Assembly (NCBI GenBank): GCA_019359035.1
Contig: JAHHIC010000042.1
Span: 62,001 to 126,000, forward strand
Origin: Scytonematopsis contorta HA4267-MV1
Lineage (GTDB): Bacteria > Cyanobacteriota > Cyanobacteriia > Cyanobacteriales > Nostocaceae
Length of the DNA stretch: 64,000 bases
Direction of reading: 5' to 3'
Position 1 is the first letter of the stretch. Every line of letters begins with the position of its first letter. Below, one piece after another: positions 16,933-25,944 of the stretch. The notes under the pieces were generated by a model. The model saw only the letters and a program-made list of their open reading frames with translations, was not told the origin of the DNA and ran no database searches. The position numbers and the translations under genes are program-made.

Positions 16933-18447
16933 ATGCGATTAATCATACAATTATTTAGTAAATTGATTGCGGTTACTGCTAATAGATTTTACCGCGCACT
17001 AGAAAATCCTCAAGCTGCACAGCGAAGGGTACAGCAAGATATATTTCGGTATTTTGTTAATAGTGAATATGGCAATAATTTAGGTATTAGGTCTTTACAA
17101 GATTGGCACAAAATTCCTATTATTGAGTACCAAGATATTGAAAAATGGATATATAGACAGCAGCAAAATAAAAAATCTCTTTTAACTAACGAGGATATAC
17201 TTTTCTATGAAAAAACTTCTGGAAGCAGTAGTGCAGCGAAATTAATTCCTTATACTAAATCTTTGCGTCGTTCATTTAATCAGATGTTTTGCGTCTGGGC
17301 ACATGATTTGATTGTGCAGGGTCCAAAATTTTCTACAGGAAAAATCTATTTTTGTATTTCACCGCAGCTAGCTGCATCTGCGTCTGCGTCTCTACAGGAT
17401 GATTCGGAATATTTAGATAAATGGCTACGCTGGATTCTTAGTCCTTTTTTGGTTTCCCTACCTGGAATAAAGGGTGTTCGCGATGCTGAAAAATTTAAAC
17501 ATGAACTTTCCCTCACACTGTTACAAGAAGAAAATCTAGAAATTATCTCTATTTGGAGTCCAAGTTTCCTTAAGGTTATCATCGACTATATTCAAACTAA
17601 CCACACACAACTAGCTTATGAGCTAAAAAGTCATATTTCCCCTGAGCGCTTGCAATTAATTTCGCAACTAGAGATTAGGATTTTTTGGCCAAAACTAAAA
17701 CTTATTTCCTGCTGGGATAGTGCAAACGCAGCAGACGGAGCAGATTTTCTTAAAAAACTTTTCCCTAATGTTTTAGTACAAGGTAAAGGATTATTAGCAA
17801 CCGAAGCACCAATGACTATCCCCCTCATCGAAGCAAAGGGATGTGTACCGATATTAGATGAAGTTTTTTTTGAGTTTGAAGATGTAGAAGGGAAAATTTA
17901 TTATCTTCACGATTTGTCCCCAGGAAAAGAATACAAAATTATTATTTCCCAAAAAGGAGGACTGTATCGTTATCGAATTGGTGATAGGGTTCGCGTTACC
18001 CACTTTTTTTGCAATACACCTTGTTTAGAATTTTTGGGACGCACTCAAGAAATTAGCGATTTGGTTGGTGAAAAACTGCATTCCGATTTTGTTTGTCAAG
18101 TTCTTGATAGTTTACCTTTGGAAGGGACTTGTTTTAAAAGTCTTGTACCAGCTAAATTACCAAAAGAGCATTATATTTTGTTAGTTGATAAAGTAAATTT
18201 ACCTCCTCAAATACTAGCTCAACAGCTAGATACTAAATTGCAAGAATCTCCGCAATATAAACATGCTAGACTTTTGGGTCAATTACAGTCGGTACGGGTT
18301 ATAGTACATCCGATGGTATCAGAAATTATTAGCTTACACAAAGTTAGTTTGGGTAAAAAATGGGGAGATTTAAAACATGATGTTCTTGTAACTGTGGCAA
18401 TTGAAGAAGAATTATTAACGAAATTAGAAGAACTTAAAAGGCATTAG
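16933..18447 (+). CDS. GH3-family acyl-acid amido synthetase
   Basis: 504 residues from the ATG at 16933; the frame is open to 16813 but that part is repeat sequence. SGSSSAAKLIPYT at residues 96-108 is the ATP-phosphate loop of GH3 enzymes, and ATEAPM near 300, DEVFFEFED, YRIGDRVRV and LEFLGRTQEISDLVGEKL are the further GH3 blocks. Plant GH3 enzymes adenylate carboxylic acids (auxin, jasmonate) and join them to amino acids. Bacterial relatives are rarer and occur in natural-product pathways. Here it would activate a carboxylic acid made by the oxygenases and link it to an amine. It ends the oxidative run. Confidence 0.85.
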   Translation: MRLIIQLFSKLIAVTANRFYRALENPQAAQRRVQQDIFRYFVNSEYGNNLGIRSLQDWHKIPIIEYQDIEKWIYRQQQNKKSLLTNEDILFYEKTSGSSSAAKLIPYTKSLRRSFNQMFCVWAHDLIVQGPKFSTGKIYFCISPQLAASASASLQDDSEYLDKWLRWILSPFLVSLPGIKGVRDAEKFKHELSLTLLQEENLEIISIWSPSFLKVIIDYIQTNHTQLAYELKSHISPERLQLISQLEIRIFWPKLKLISCWDSANAADGADFLKKLFPNVLVQGKGLLATEAPMTIPLIEAKGCVPILDEVFFEFEDVEGKIYYLHDLSPGKEYKIIISQKGGLYRYRIGDRVRVTHFFCNTPCLEFLGRTQEISDLVGEKLHSDFVCQVLDSLPLEGTCFKSLVPAKLPKEHYILLVDKVNLPPQILAQQLDTKLQESPQYKHARLLGQLQSVRVIVHPMVSEIISLHKVSLGKKWGDLKHDVLVTVAIEEELLTKLEELKRH

Positions 18448-18448
18448 C

Positions 18449-18553
18449 ATGAGTTATCCAAAAAAAATAGTACCCCTTTGTGTACCAGGGGAATCCGGAA
18501 TATCAACATTAAGGGCTGAAGAATTACTTAGTAAATTATTCAACCTTAAATAA
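18449..18553 (+). CDS. possible 34-residue peptide
   Basis: A short frame starting one base after the GH3 stop and ending four bases before the next gene. The sequence begins MSYPKKIVPLCVPGESG and ends in an amphipathic helix-like AEELLSKLFNLK. Tight packing between two genes suggests it is translated, but no family is recognised and no strong ribosome site is visible. It could be a small partner, a leader peptide, or a remnant. Confidence 0.4.
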   Translation: MSYPKKIVPLCVPGESGISTLRAEELLSKLFNLK

Positions 18554-18557
18554 AAAT

Positions 18558-19079
18558 ATGACATTCACATCTAATCCATCCACCACAACTGCTGAGATTA
18601 ATAAGCCTATTTTAAAACTCGGTTCTAAAGGTGAGGTTGTTAAAGAAGTACAAAACCTATTATTAGACCAAGGTGTATTTGTATATCTTGGTAACGATGG
18701 GGCTTGTGTATATCCTGGTGGGGAAGTAATCGATGGGGTATTTGGTCTGAAGACAGAAGCAGGGGTCAAACTTTTTCAAGGTAAAATGTTCCAGCAGCAA
18801 GATGGAATAGTTGGCAACAAAACTTGGCGGTCGCTTTACAAGGGTGCGCCAGTTGATATGGCTATTTTGAAAAAAGGTGTGAAGGGAGAGTTAGTTAAGA
18901 AGGTTCAAGAAAGATTATCGACTGGTGGTTACTATAACCGTGCAATTGATGGTGATTTTGGAACTGCGACCGAAACAGCAGTAAAAGAATTACAAAAGTC
19001 TACTAGTTTACCTATCGATGGTGTTATTGGTGAGCGCACTTGGTTTGAACTGAGCAAGATTAATACAATACTTTGCTAA
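18558..19079 (+). CDS. protein with two peptidoglycan-binding domains
   Basis: 173 residues comprising two PG_binding_1 domains: one from about 20 to 95 (LGSKGEVVKEVQ, DGVFGLKTEAGVKLFQ, DGIVGNKTW) and one from about 105 to 170 (KGVKGELVKKVQ, DGDFGTATETAVKELQ, DGVIGERTW). No signal peptide and no catalytic domain is attached, so it may bind polysaccharide or serve as an adaptor; export would need another route. It follows the 34-residue frame closely and ends convergent with the glycosyltransferase genes, with a small hairpin in between. Confidence 0.85.
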   Translation: MTFTSNPSTTTAEINKPILKLGSKGEVVKEVQNLLLDQGVFVYLGNDGACVYPGGEVIDGVFGLKTEAGVKLFQGKMFQQQDGIVGNKTWRSLYKGAPVDMAILKKGVKGELVKKVQERLSTGGYYNRAIDGDFGTATETAVKELQKSTSLPIDGVIGERTWFELSKINTILC

Positions 19080-19089
19080 TATAACAAGA

Positions 19090-19107
19090 AACCAGAACTT
19101 CCTGGTT
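19090..19107. terminator. hairpin between convergent genes
   Basis: AACCAG and CTGGTT form a 6-bp stem around aacttc in the 60-base gap between convergent genes. There is no clear T-run, so this is a weak terminator candidate for either strand. Confidence 0.35.
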
Positions 19108-19139
19108 GTAATTCACTCACTTGAAATCCGCTGCTTATT

Positions 19140-20063
19140 CTAGAGTTTATGATGGTCTGGAAATTTTATAGCTAGACGTTCCCTTCTCATTTTTGCTGCT
19201 TTTGTCTTTCCAAGTAAAGAAACTATTACTATTTGGTAGAAATAATAACGAAATAGCTGCTTAATGTATTGCATTAATGCACGATACCAAAATGGAGTTT
19301 TTAATTCAAAATTAACTTGAATAGATTCAATTTTAGACTCCAGCATTTTTTCGTCAGTAACTCCCCCGGTTTGATAGCAAGCAACAATAGAATTTATATA
19401 TATAAACTGAGCATTTGCTTGTAATAAGGATAGAGCATAGGCAAAATCGGCAACATATTTATAGTTGGGATTATATAAACCATGAGTAAGGTAAGTATAT
19501 TTTGTAATAAACATTGCCTGATGGCAAATACTCATAGAATACTTTAATTCTTCAAAGCTAGAATTAATTTTCACTTTGATATTAGCGTCTGTATACCATC
19601 GATAAATATCACCGTAGTAAACAGATAATTTATCGCTAGGTGAGTATTTTTTTGCTAAAGATAATAGCGCATCCGGTAGATAGGTATCACCTGCATTAAT
19701 TAAACCGATTATTTCACCTTCAGATAGAGAAATACCTTTATTCATAGCATCATAAATACCTTTATCTGGTTCGCTACACCAGTATGCTATTTGGTTTTCG
19801 TATTTTTTGATAATATCAATAGTACTATCTGTAGAGCCACCGTCAATTATAATATACTCAAAGTTAGTATATGTTTGCTGTAGAAGGCTTTGAATTGTTT
19901 TTTCTAAAAATTCTGCGGCGTTGTAGGTAACTGTGATGATAGTAATTAGTAATTTATTTGGGTGGTAATTTTGATTAAATTTTTTGTTGAGTTTTAAACC
20001 ACCTTGCTGTTTAGATGAATTGGAAGACTTTTTTAGATAATCTTCTATTCTGATATTTTTCAT
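19140..20063 (-). CDS. family 2 glycosyltransferase
   Basis: 307 residues. The GT-A core is clear: ITVTYNAAEFLEKTI near residue 42, IIDGGSTDST near 75, then EPDKGIYDAMNKGI and LINAGD for the nucleotide-sugar and metal site. This EPDKGIYDAMNKG form is typical of enzymes acting in exopolysaccharide or O-antigen assembly. A long N-terminal Lys/Ser-rich stretch of about 35 residues precedes the core. It is the last gene of a minus-strand block with three further glycosyltransferase-like genes and an ABC ATPase upstream. The sugar specificity cannot be read. Confidence 0.88.
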   Translation of the reverse strand: MKNIRIEDYLKKSSNSSKQQGGLKLNKKFNQNYHPNKLLITIITVTYNAAEFLEKTIQSLLQQTYTNFEYIIIDGGSTDSTIDIIKKYENQIAYWCSEPDKGIYDAMNKGISLSEGEIIGLINAGDTYLPDALLSLAKKYSPSDKLSVYYGDIYRWYTDANIKVKINSSFEELKYSMSICHQAMFITKYTYLTHGLYNPNYKYVADFAYALSLLQANAQFIYINSIVACYQTGGVTDEKMLESKIESIQVNFELKTPFWYRALMQYIKQLFRYYFYQIVIVSLLGKTKAAKMRRERLAIKFPDHHKL

Positions 20064-20084
20064 ATTCAGTGAAATTTAAAATAA

Positions 20085-21173
20085 CTAAATAAGACTTAAA
20101 ATATAATTTAAAAAACGCTTTTCTGACTCTATTGGTGGGGGCAAAATACTAGGCATATCTAATATTTTACACATTAAATTTAACAACTCAGATTTATCCT
20201 CATAACAATAAACTCCCTCAAAGTCGAAAGCGCTTCTACAAGCACTGGAATTCGCAATTACAGGAATACCTGCGATTACCATCTCTGTAATACGGGTTAA
20301 TGCTCCAGTACCTATTTTCTGATGTGCCAAAACGGCTTTAGCGTTAACTAGGAGACCGTATAATTCTTTGGAATCTACAGAACCTAAAATATTTATACTT
20401 GAATCACAGCAATATTCTTTCAAATTTTCAGTTCCATAGCCAGCGACATCAATTTCATAATCAAATTCTTTTTTAATAGCCTTGAGCCACTTAATTTGTT
20501 CAATCATACCTTGCATTGTTGGATAGTTATTGGCTGTTCCAATAATTAAAAATCTTTTTTTTTCTGAATCATTTCTATCTTTTCTTATGGTTAAAAGATA
20601 GTTTAAAACTTCTTTAGGGGGGTAATAAGGTAAAAAATCAGCATCAATTCCATATAATTTTAATAACCACTGTTCCTCACGAGATATACTAAATAATTTG
20701 TCTGCTTTCGCTAAATTTTTAATTTCGTATTGAAAGTTAAAAGGTAAAGATTTGCTAGTAAAATTGTTATTTTTATTCACAACTAAAGATTCAATATTAT
20801 GTGGTAGCGCTATTATTGTAAAACTATTTTTTTTTGCTAAATACGGTATAGTATAATTATTAGTAGATTCCCATAAAATTACTTTAGTTCCTTGATAATT
20901 ATTAAAACCTATATTAAAGTCTATAAAAATATCTTCCAAATAGCTTAATCTACAGTGCAAAGGATATGTTAAATAATTATATTTATTGATAAAATTAAAT
21001 CCGTTAAAAAACCTCTCCAAGCGCCTTTGTAAGCGAATAGATAAATTTAATTGTGTATCCTCAACTATCAAGCCTAACGAAGTTACTAATTCTTCAATCT
21101 GAAGTGTTCGTCGATTTCCTCCATGTCCTTTAGGGTCTGGACTAAACCAAGAAGCTCGCAGTATTTTTTTCAT
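20085..21173 (-). CDS. GT-B (GT4-like) glycosyltransferase
   Basis: 362 residues. The N-terminal SPDPKGHGGNRRTLQ glycine stretch and the C-terminal block KAVLAHQKIGTGALTRITEMVIAG with IPVIANSSACRS match the GT-B group with the acceptor site at the N-terminus and the nucleotide-sugar site at the C-terminus. The usual EGFGL..EA motif is replaced by GTGALTRITEM, seen in sugar transferases of the same clan. It is 15 bases from the next upstream gene, so it belongs to the polysaccharide operon. Confidence 0.78.
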   Translation of the reverse strand: MKKILRASWFSPDPKGHGGNRRTLQIEELVTSLGLIVEDTQLNLSIRLQRRLERFFNGFNFINKYNYLTYPLHCRLSYLEDIFIDFNIGFNNYQGTKVILWESTNNYTIPYLAKKNSFTIIALPHNIESLVVNKNNNFTSKSLPFNFQYEIKNLAKADKLFSISREEQWLLKLYGIDADFLPYYPPKEVLNYLLTIRKDRNDSEKKRFLIIGTANNYPTMQGMIEQIKWLKAIKKEFDYEIDVAGYGTENLKEYCCDSSINILGSVDSKELYGLLVNAKAVLAHQKIGTGALTRITEMVIAGIPVIANSSACRSAFDFEGVYCYEDKSELLNLMCKILDMPSILPPPIESEKRFLNYILSLI

Positions 21174-21188
21174 AAATATAAAAATTAT

Positions 21189-22187
21189 TTACTTATTTTT
21201 GGGTTTCATAATTAACTGAGCATTAGCCTTCAGAAATACTTTAATTAAACTCATAATTACAGGCAAAGAGTAACTACATCTGAAAGCTTCCTTGATTTGA
21301 TTAAAAGCTGCGGTTTCTTCATTTATACTAAACATAGCACTAGCCGTATTTAAAGCATACATTGCATAGTATTCCCTCGCTTGACGTGACCATTTCTCGG
21401 AATCAGAATCTGGTAAATAAGATTTAGAAATTTCTATAGCTTGGAGAGTGTGTGCAATATTTGCTCCATATTTTATAAGTCGTGAAGATTCCGAAGCTGA
21501 GTGTAGACGAAAACATGCTAAAACTTGTGGCTCATAGCCAACTAAGTAATTCGCTGCAATTCTTTTCCACATCTCCCAATCAGATGCAGAATATGCATCT
21601 GGACAAAACCCTCCTAATTTTTCATATGTGCTGCGTTTAACAACGATTGCAGGAAATTGAATTCTTTGCTTAGTAGAAATCAATTCTAGCCAGTTTTCTA
21701 AAACGCCGGGTTCTCTCCTTTCAAGTTCTGATATATTTAACCAATGACCATCTTCATCCATGTAAATATTACGAGAAAAAGCAGCGCCAATTTGTTGTTC
21801 TTTTTCTATTAGTTTTCGCAGACGATTATAAAATCCTGGTAATACTACATCATCTTGATGTAAAATATGAATCCAATGACCGTAAGCACGTTGAATGCAA
21901 TTATTCCAAGTTTTAATTTGACCTAAATTTTCTGACTGTCGTGCATAAGAAATTCTTCCTTGTCCTATTTCTCTGACTAATTGTTCTGGGTTATCTTTAG
22001 TAGAGCAGTCATCGATTACCTCTATCTGCATTTGCTCCAATCCAGGGTCTTGTTCAAGAACACTTTTAAGCGTTTTTGCGAGGTAATCTGCACCATTGTA
22101 AGTGGGAATCATTACAGACCAAAAAGGTCTATAGGTATCTTTCTCAGTCGGCTGTATTGATGGAAAATTAAACTGCTTCATTATCAT
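21189..22187 (-). CDS. family 2 glycosyltransferase
   Basis: 332 residues with the GT-A elements MIPTYNGADYLAKTL near residue 27, VIDDCSTKDNP near 58 and HQDDVVLPGFY near 110 (metal-binding DD). After the catalytic domain come about 100 helical residues. It should add a sugar to a surface polysaccharide or glycoprotein; donor unknown. Together with its neighbours it forms the minus-strand block 19140-25655. Confidence 0.88.
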   Translation of the reverse strand: MIMKQFNFPSIQPTEKDTYRPFWSVMIPTYNGADYLAKTLKSVLEQDPGLEQMQIEVIDDCSTKDNPEQLVREIGQGRISYARQSENLGQIKTWNNCIQRAYGHWIHILHQDDVVLPGFYNRLRKLIEKEQQIGAAFSRNIYMDEDGHWLNISELERREPGVLENWLELISTKQRIQFPAIVVKRSTYEKLGGFCPDAYSASDWEMWKRIAANYLVGYEPQVLACFRLHSASESSRLIKYGANIAHTLQAIEISKSYLPDSDSEKWSRQAREYYAMYALNTASAMFSINEETAAFNQIKEAFRCSYSLPVIMSLIKVFLKANAQLIMKPKNK

Positions 22188-22301
22188 TAATTATTATATA
22201 TAATTTGCACGTTAAATGTTGCTTGATTCCCGTGTATACGACAGTCACATCATGATTATTCATTTAAACTTTTATTTTAAATATTTTTAGCAAGTTAGAT
22301 A

Positions 22302-23207
22302 TCAAGAATAAAATTTATTTTTTACATTGATTTTTACATTGATAGCACGATTGCAAAATCTTACCAATTGTGGGTTGTTTTTCAGCCATAATTGTCTTTT
22401 AGAAAGCGACAATATGTGCTTTTTGGGAAAAGACTGTATCAATTCCGCAATACTATCACCTTCGACGTATTCTAATGCTTTCCACAAAGGCCCATACAAA
22501 GGGTGAAAGTTTTGCATATAATTATAATTATCTTCATCTATAGCTTGCCAAAGTTTGAAGTAACTATCAATATTAATATCTGTGCTGTGCCCCCAATTCC
22601 TCATTTTGAACAGCATTTCTTGGTCTTCTCTTGCCCAACTTTGATGAAAAAGAAAAAAATTGGTATGAATAAAAGGGTGATTGCCATTTCTTGCTAACTT
22701 ATAATATGGATTATTGGTCGCAATATGTACGCTATCATAACTATTTTTAACGTACAGAAAACCCCTTTTTGTTTTCTTGTACAAAACAAGTATATTCACA
22801 ATGAAGGTAATAGGTGTTTTTTGAGGATTTTGGAGATATTGCCGTTGTGTACCTAAAAATCTGACAAAAGATGGAAAATTTATAAAGTATTCATCAGCAT
22901 CTATTTGTATGTGCCACCCCCCTTCACCCATGTATTTTGCTAACATGTTTCGCTCGTGCGTCTCATTTTCAATGGGCAAAAGTTCAGGTTTGTAAAAATC
23001 ATCTTTGTAAATTGTAATTTTTTTATCTACATCAAACCATTTGAGCCACTCAAAAAAAGAAGGTTCAATTGTAAAGTTATTACCACTCCAAGTCCGAAAG
23101 TCTTTGTCCATTGCCAAAGTAATTGTATTTGCCTGTGGATATAAACAGGGTAAGGAGTTTTTTAAAAATTCGTAGTCGTAAGAAAGTAAAATACCTATTT
23201 TTATCAT
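22302..23207 (-). CDS. glycosyltransferase-like protein with DADE motif
   Basis: 301 residues from the ATG at 23207; a GTG at 23216 is an alternative. WHIQIDADEYFINFP near residue 105 is the DxD-type metal motif of a GT-A-like fold (GT2/GT92-like), and LLSYDYEFLKNSLPCLYP near the start fits the first strand and helix. There is no further clear signature. It lies between a GT2 and the Wzt-type ATPase, so a role in the same polysaccharide pathway is likely. Donor and acceptor are unknown. Confidence 0.65.
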   Translation of the reverse strand: MIKIGILLSYDYEFLKNSLPCLYPQANTITLAMDKDFRTWSGNNFTIEPSFFEWLKWFDVDKKITIYKDDFYKPELLPIENETHERNMLAKYMGEGGWHIQIDADEYFINFPSFVRFLGTQRQYLQNPQKTPITFIVNILVLYKKTKRGFLYVKNSYDSVHIATNNPYYKLARNGNHPFIHTNFFLFHQSWAREDQEMLFKMRNWGHSTDINIDSYFKLWQAIDEDNYNYMQNFHPLYGPLWKALEYVEGDSIAELIQSFPKKHILSLSKRQLWLKNNPQLVRFCNRAINVKINVKNKFYS

Positions 23208-23273
23208 ATAAAACACAACTATAAAGATAAGATAATATCAATAATTTTTAAATAATTATCCAAGTGTCAAATT

Positions 23274-24536
23274 TTATGCTGAATCAATAATTTTACTCCA
23301 TAGAGAAGTAGAGAATACTTTAACGTGACGAGGAAAACCTCCTGTCCTTTTGACAAAGAGACTATCATTTACTATAATTTGAGCAAAATCAGGATGTTTA
23401 TCAAATAGGAAATTTCCGTCGCCTATAGCAGTATCAAGATAATAAATACCAGGAGAATATTTTATTTCTGGAATTTTTATCCTAAAGAGAATGCTATCAC
23501 CTGAAGTGCCACTTACATAAAACTCAGCATCCATATTACAAACATGTGTGATTATTTCACCATAAGCGTTTTTAATATTTAGACCTAAATCAAGGTTACT
23601 AAGCGTATTGTTAAAGCAAAGTGAAAACTCAAATATGATATTATCACCCATACCAAACTCAGTCTGTTCTACATCGCTATCACCAAGTATTCTGATTTTT
23701 TTAAAATATACTTTTGCTTGTGTATCCGGGACAAAATCGTACTGTTGTATGCTATTTTCGCTCAAATAATTATCTAATACCGAAACAACTTCACCTATCG
23801 ATACAATAGTTCCCTTCTGTAGCAGTATTCCTTTTTGACATAGTGCTTTGACAACATTGATATTGTGACTAACAAACAAAACTGTCCTTCCTTCTTTCCC
23901 AACTTCTTCCATCTTTCCCAAACACTTCTTCTGAAACTGAGCATCCCCTACCGCTAAAACCTCATCAACCACTAAAATTTCTGGTTCCAAATGAGCAGCA
24001 ACAGCAAACGCTAACCGGACATACATCCCCGAAGAATACTTCTTCACCGGAGTATCCAGAAACTTTTCCACCTCAGCAAACGCCACAATTTCATCAAATT
24101 TGCGCTTAATTTCCAACCGACTCATCCCCAAAATTGCACCATTCAGGTAAATATTTTCTCTACCCGTCAATTCGGGATGAAAGCCAGTCCCAACCTCTAA
24201 TAAACTAGCCACCCTACCCTTAATGGAAATCCTTCCAGTAGTAGGTTCAGTAATTCGACTTAAAATTTTTAATAAAGTAGATTTACCTGCACCGTTACGT
24301 CCAATAATCCCAACCCTATCTCCTGCTTTAATCTCAAAAGAGACATCCTGAAGTGCCCAAAACTCCTCGCGGTTATTTTGAATTTTGGATTTGGGATTTT
24401 TGATTCTTGAACCTAGAGATTTAACCCCATCAGCAATCACATCACGCAAAGCCTTATACTTTCCATGTCCTTCTTGCTGATGGCTTAAAATATACTTCTT
24501 CCCCAAGTTTTCAACTTTAATAACAGTGTCAGACAT
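23274..24536 (-). CDS. polysaccharide-export ABC ATPase, Wzt type
   Basis: 420 residues. The ATPase domain has GIIGRNGAGKSTLLK (Walker A), YSSGMYVRLAFAVA (signature) and EILVVDEVLAVGD (Walker B). About 165 further residues form a C-terminal beta-sandwich like the Wzt carbohydrate-binding domain, which selects the finished glycan. Such proteins act with a Wzm-type permease to export lipid-linked polysaccharide. No permease gene lies in this window, so it must be elsewhere. The block around residues 45-55 (KNPKSKIQNN) has a low-complexity look. Upstream gene is a GT2 after a 102-base gap. Confidence 0.88.
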   Translation of the reverse strand: MSDTVIKVENLGKKYILSHQQEGHGKYKALRDVIADGVKSLGSRIKNPKSKIQNNREEFWALQDVSFEIKAGDRVGIIGRNGAGKSTLLKILSRITEPTTGRISIKGRVASLLEVGTGFHPELTGRENIYLNGAILGMSRLEIKRKFDEIVAFAEVEKFLDTPVKKYSSGMYVRLAFAVAAHLEPEILVVDEVLAVGDAQFQKKCLGKMEEVGKEGRTVLFVSHNINVVKALCQKGILLQKGTIVSIGEVVSVLDNYLSENSIQQYDFVPDTQAKVYFKKIRILGDSDVEQTEFGMGDNIIFEFSLCFNNTLSNLDLGLNIKNAYGEIITHVCNMDAEFYVSGTSGDSILFRIKIPEIKYSPGIYYLDTAIGDGNFLFDKHPDFAQIIVNDSLFVKRTGGFPRHVKVFSTSLWSKIIDSA

Positions 24537-24638
24537 TCCCTTTATATTATGTAAAAATAATAATCAGGATTTTATTCCTTGATTTCCAGATGGCAACATC
24601 ATACTATCAGGTGGAGAAAAATAAATATGTTAAATAAA

Positions 24639-25655
24639 TTACCTCGGTAGATAACGGTTAAAAGGTAAAAGGATAGACCCTATATCGTCTCCACAACTAT
24701 CACTAGCACACTTGTTAAGCTTGTATAAACCCGTACCAGCACGCCAACCAACAGCCACACCGCGCATAGCTTCATTTATATATTTCCAGACAATAGATAA
24801 AGATAATTTATGAGTTAACCTTAATCGCAAGATTCTCAAAAAGCAGCGATAAATAAGAATTCCCATCAACCAAATTAATAAAATTGGAAATGGAATTTTT
24901 TTGTACGCATGTTTTAAGGCAAAATAAGTGGTATTTTTAGCCAAAGAATACCAACAAGTTAAATGCTTTTGGTCTTTACGATTATGGCTAGCCGCTGGAT
25001 AATGGTCAACAATCGTATTAGAAAAATGAATCTCGTAGCCAGCTTTAATTATCTGCAAACAAAGGTCTGTTTCCTCTAAAAAATATTCATAAAACTCATC
25101 ATGACCACCCACTAACTCTAAAACTTCCCTACGATATGATGAATTGGCTCCCATAAAACCACTAAACCAAAAACCCTCTGCTTGGTTATATACCGATGCA
25201 TTTTCTGGACGGATTGCGATTGTATTGCTCATTAAGTTTGTAATTCCTTTACGGTATTGTAAAGGGTAACCTGGCTTTGTCATATCCCTGACTGTGCCAC
25301 CAACTCCCCCACACTTTTCACCATAAAAATTATAAGTAGCCAGTAATTCATCTATCCATTCCGGTGGTGGGATTACATCATCATCTAAAAATACAATAAT
25401 AGGACTACTCGATAACTTAATACCCACATTACGCGAAACCGCTACATTCTTTTGAGAAACAATTTCATATTTTAAAGGATATAAAAAATTTATAGATATT
25501 TCTTGAATTAATTTCATCGTATCTTCTGTTGAAGATGCATCAACTATAACTACTTCTATATTTTTATAATTATTTTTCTCTAGTACTTCTAAGGTGTTTT
25601 TTAATGAATGACAACGGTCAGAAGTGCAAACAATAACGGAAACCTTATCATTCAC
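24639..25655 (-). CDS. family 2 glycosyltransferase
   Basis: 338 residues: VIVCTSDRCHSLKNTLEVL at the start, VVIVDASST near 35, FLDDDVIPPPEW near 90 (DDD metal site), then FMGANSSYRREVLELVGG and EETDLCLQI, all standard GT2 blocks of the rhamnosyl/galactofuranosyl-like group. A hydrophobic segment near residue 255 (PFPILLIWLMGILIY) may anchor it to the membrane. It is the first gene of the minus-strand polysaccharide block; the 289 bases upstream, before the NACHT gene, are AT-rich with no supported gene. Confidence 0.87.
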   Translation of the reverse strand: MNDKVSVIVCTSDRCHSLKNTLEVLEKNNYKNIEVVIVDASSTEDTMKLIQEISINFLYPLKYEIVSQKNVAVSRNVGIKLSSSPIIVFLDDDVIPPPEWIDELLATYNFYGEKCGGVGGTVRDMTKPGYPLQYRKGITNLMSNTIAIRPENASVYNQAEGFWFSGFMGANSSYRREVLELVGGHDEFYEYFLEETDLCLQIIKAGYEIHFSNTIVDHYPAASHNRKDQKHLTCWYSLAKNTTYFALKHAYKKIPFPILLIWLMGILIYRCFLRILRLRLTHKLSLSIVWKYINEAMRGVAVGWRAGTGLYKLNKCASDSCGDDIGSILLPFNRYLPR

Positions 25656-25944
25656 AGCTATACCTCTAATTATACTTATTGTTTTTCCTCAGCTAATATT
25701 TATACTTGTTTACGGTAGAAACAAGCAAGTCTTGTTACATTTACTGAATGTCTTATCTTACACTATTATTTAATAAGTACAAGATGAAATTTAGGTTTAG
25801 GCATTCCTGAAATTGAAAATCAAAAAATAAAAATAACGAGACACAATATACAGCGGCATTAGAGTAAATATACACTAATACTACTAAGAAAGCAGTAGTA
25901 TAAAATACCATTGATATCCTTTTATACTGAATCAAAAACCAAAA

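Noticed and set aside
7931-18447. Chlorophyll breakdown (PaO) or steroid catabolism cluster
   Set aside because: The Rieske proteins recall PaO and KshA, but no other genes of these pathways are present, and AurF-like and GH3 genes do not belong to them.
25753-25935. Small hydrophobic minus-strand gene
   Set aside because: AT-rich stretch with no ribosome site; composition explains the hydrophobic reading.
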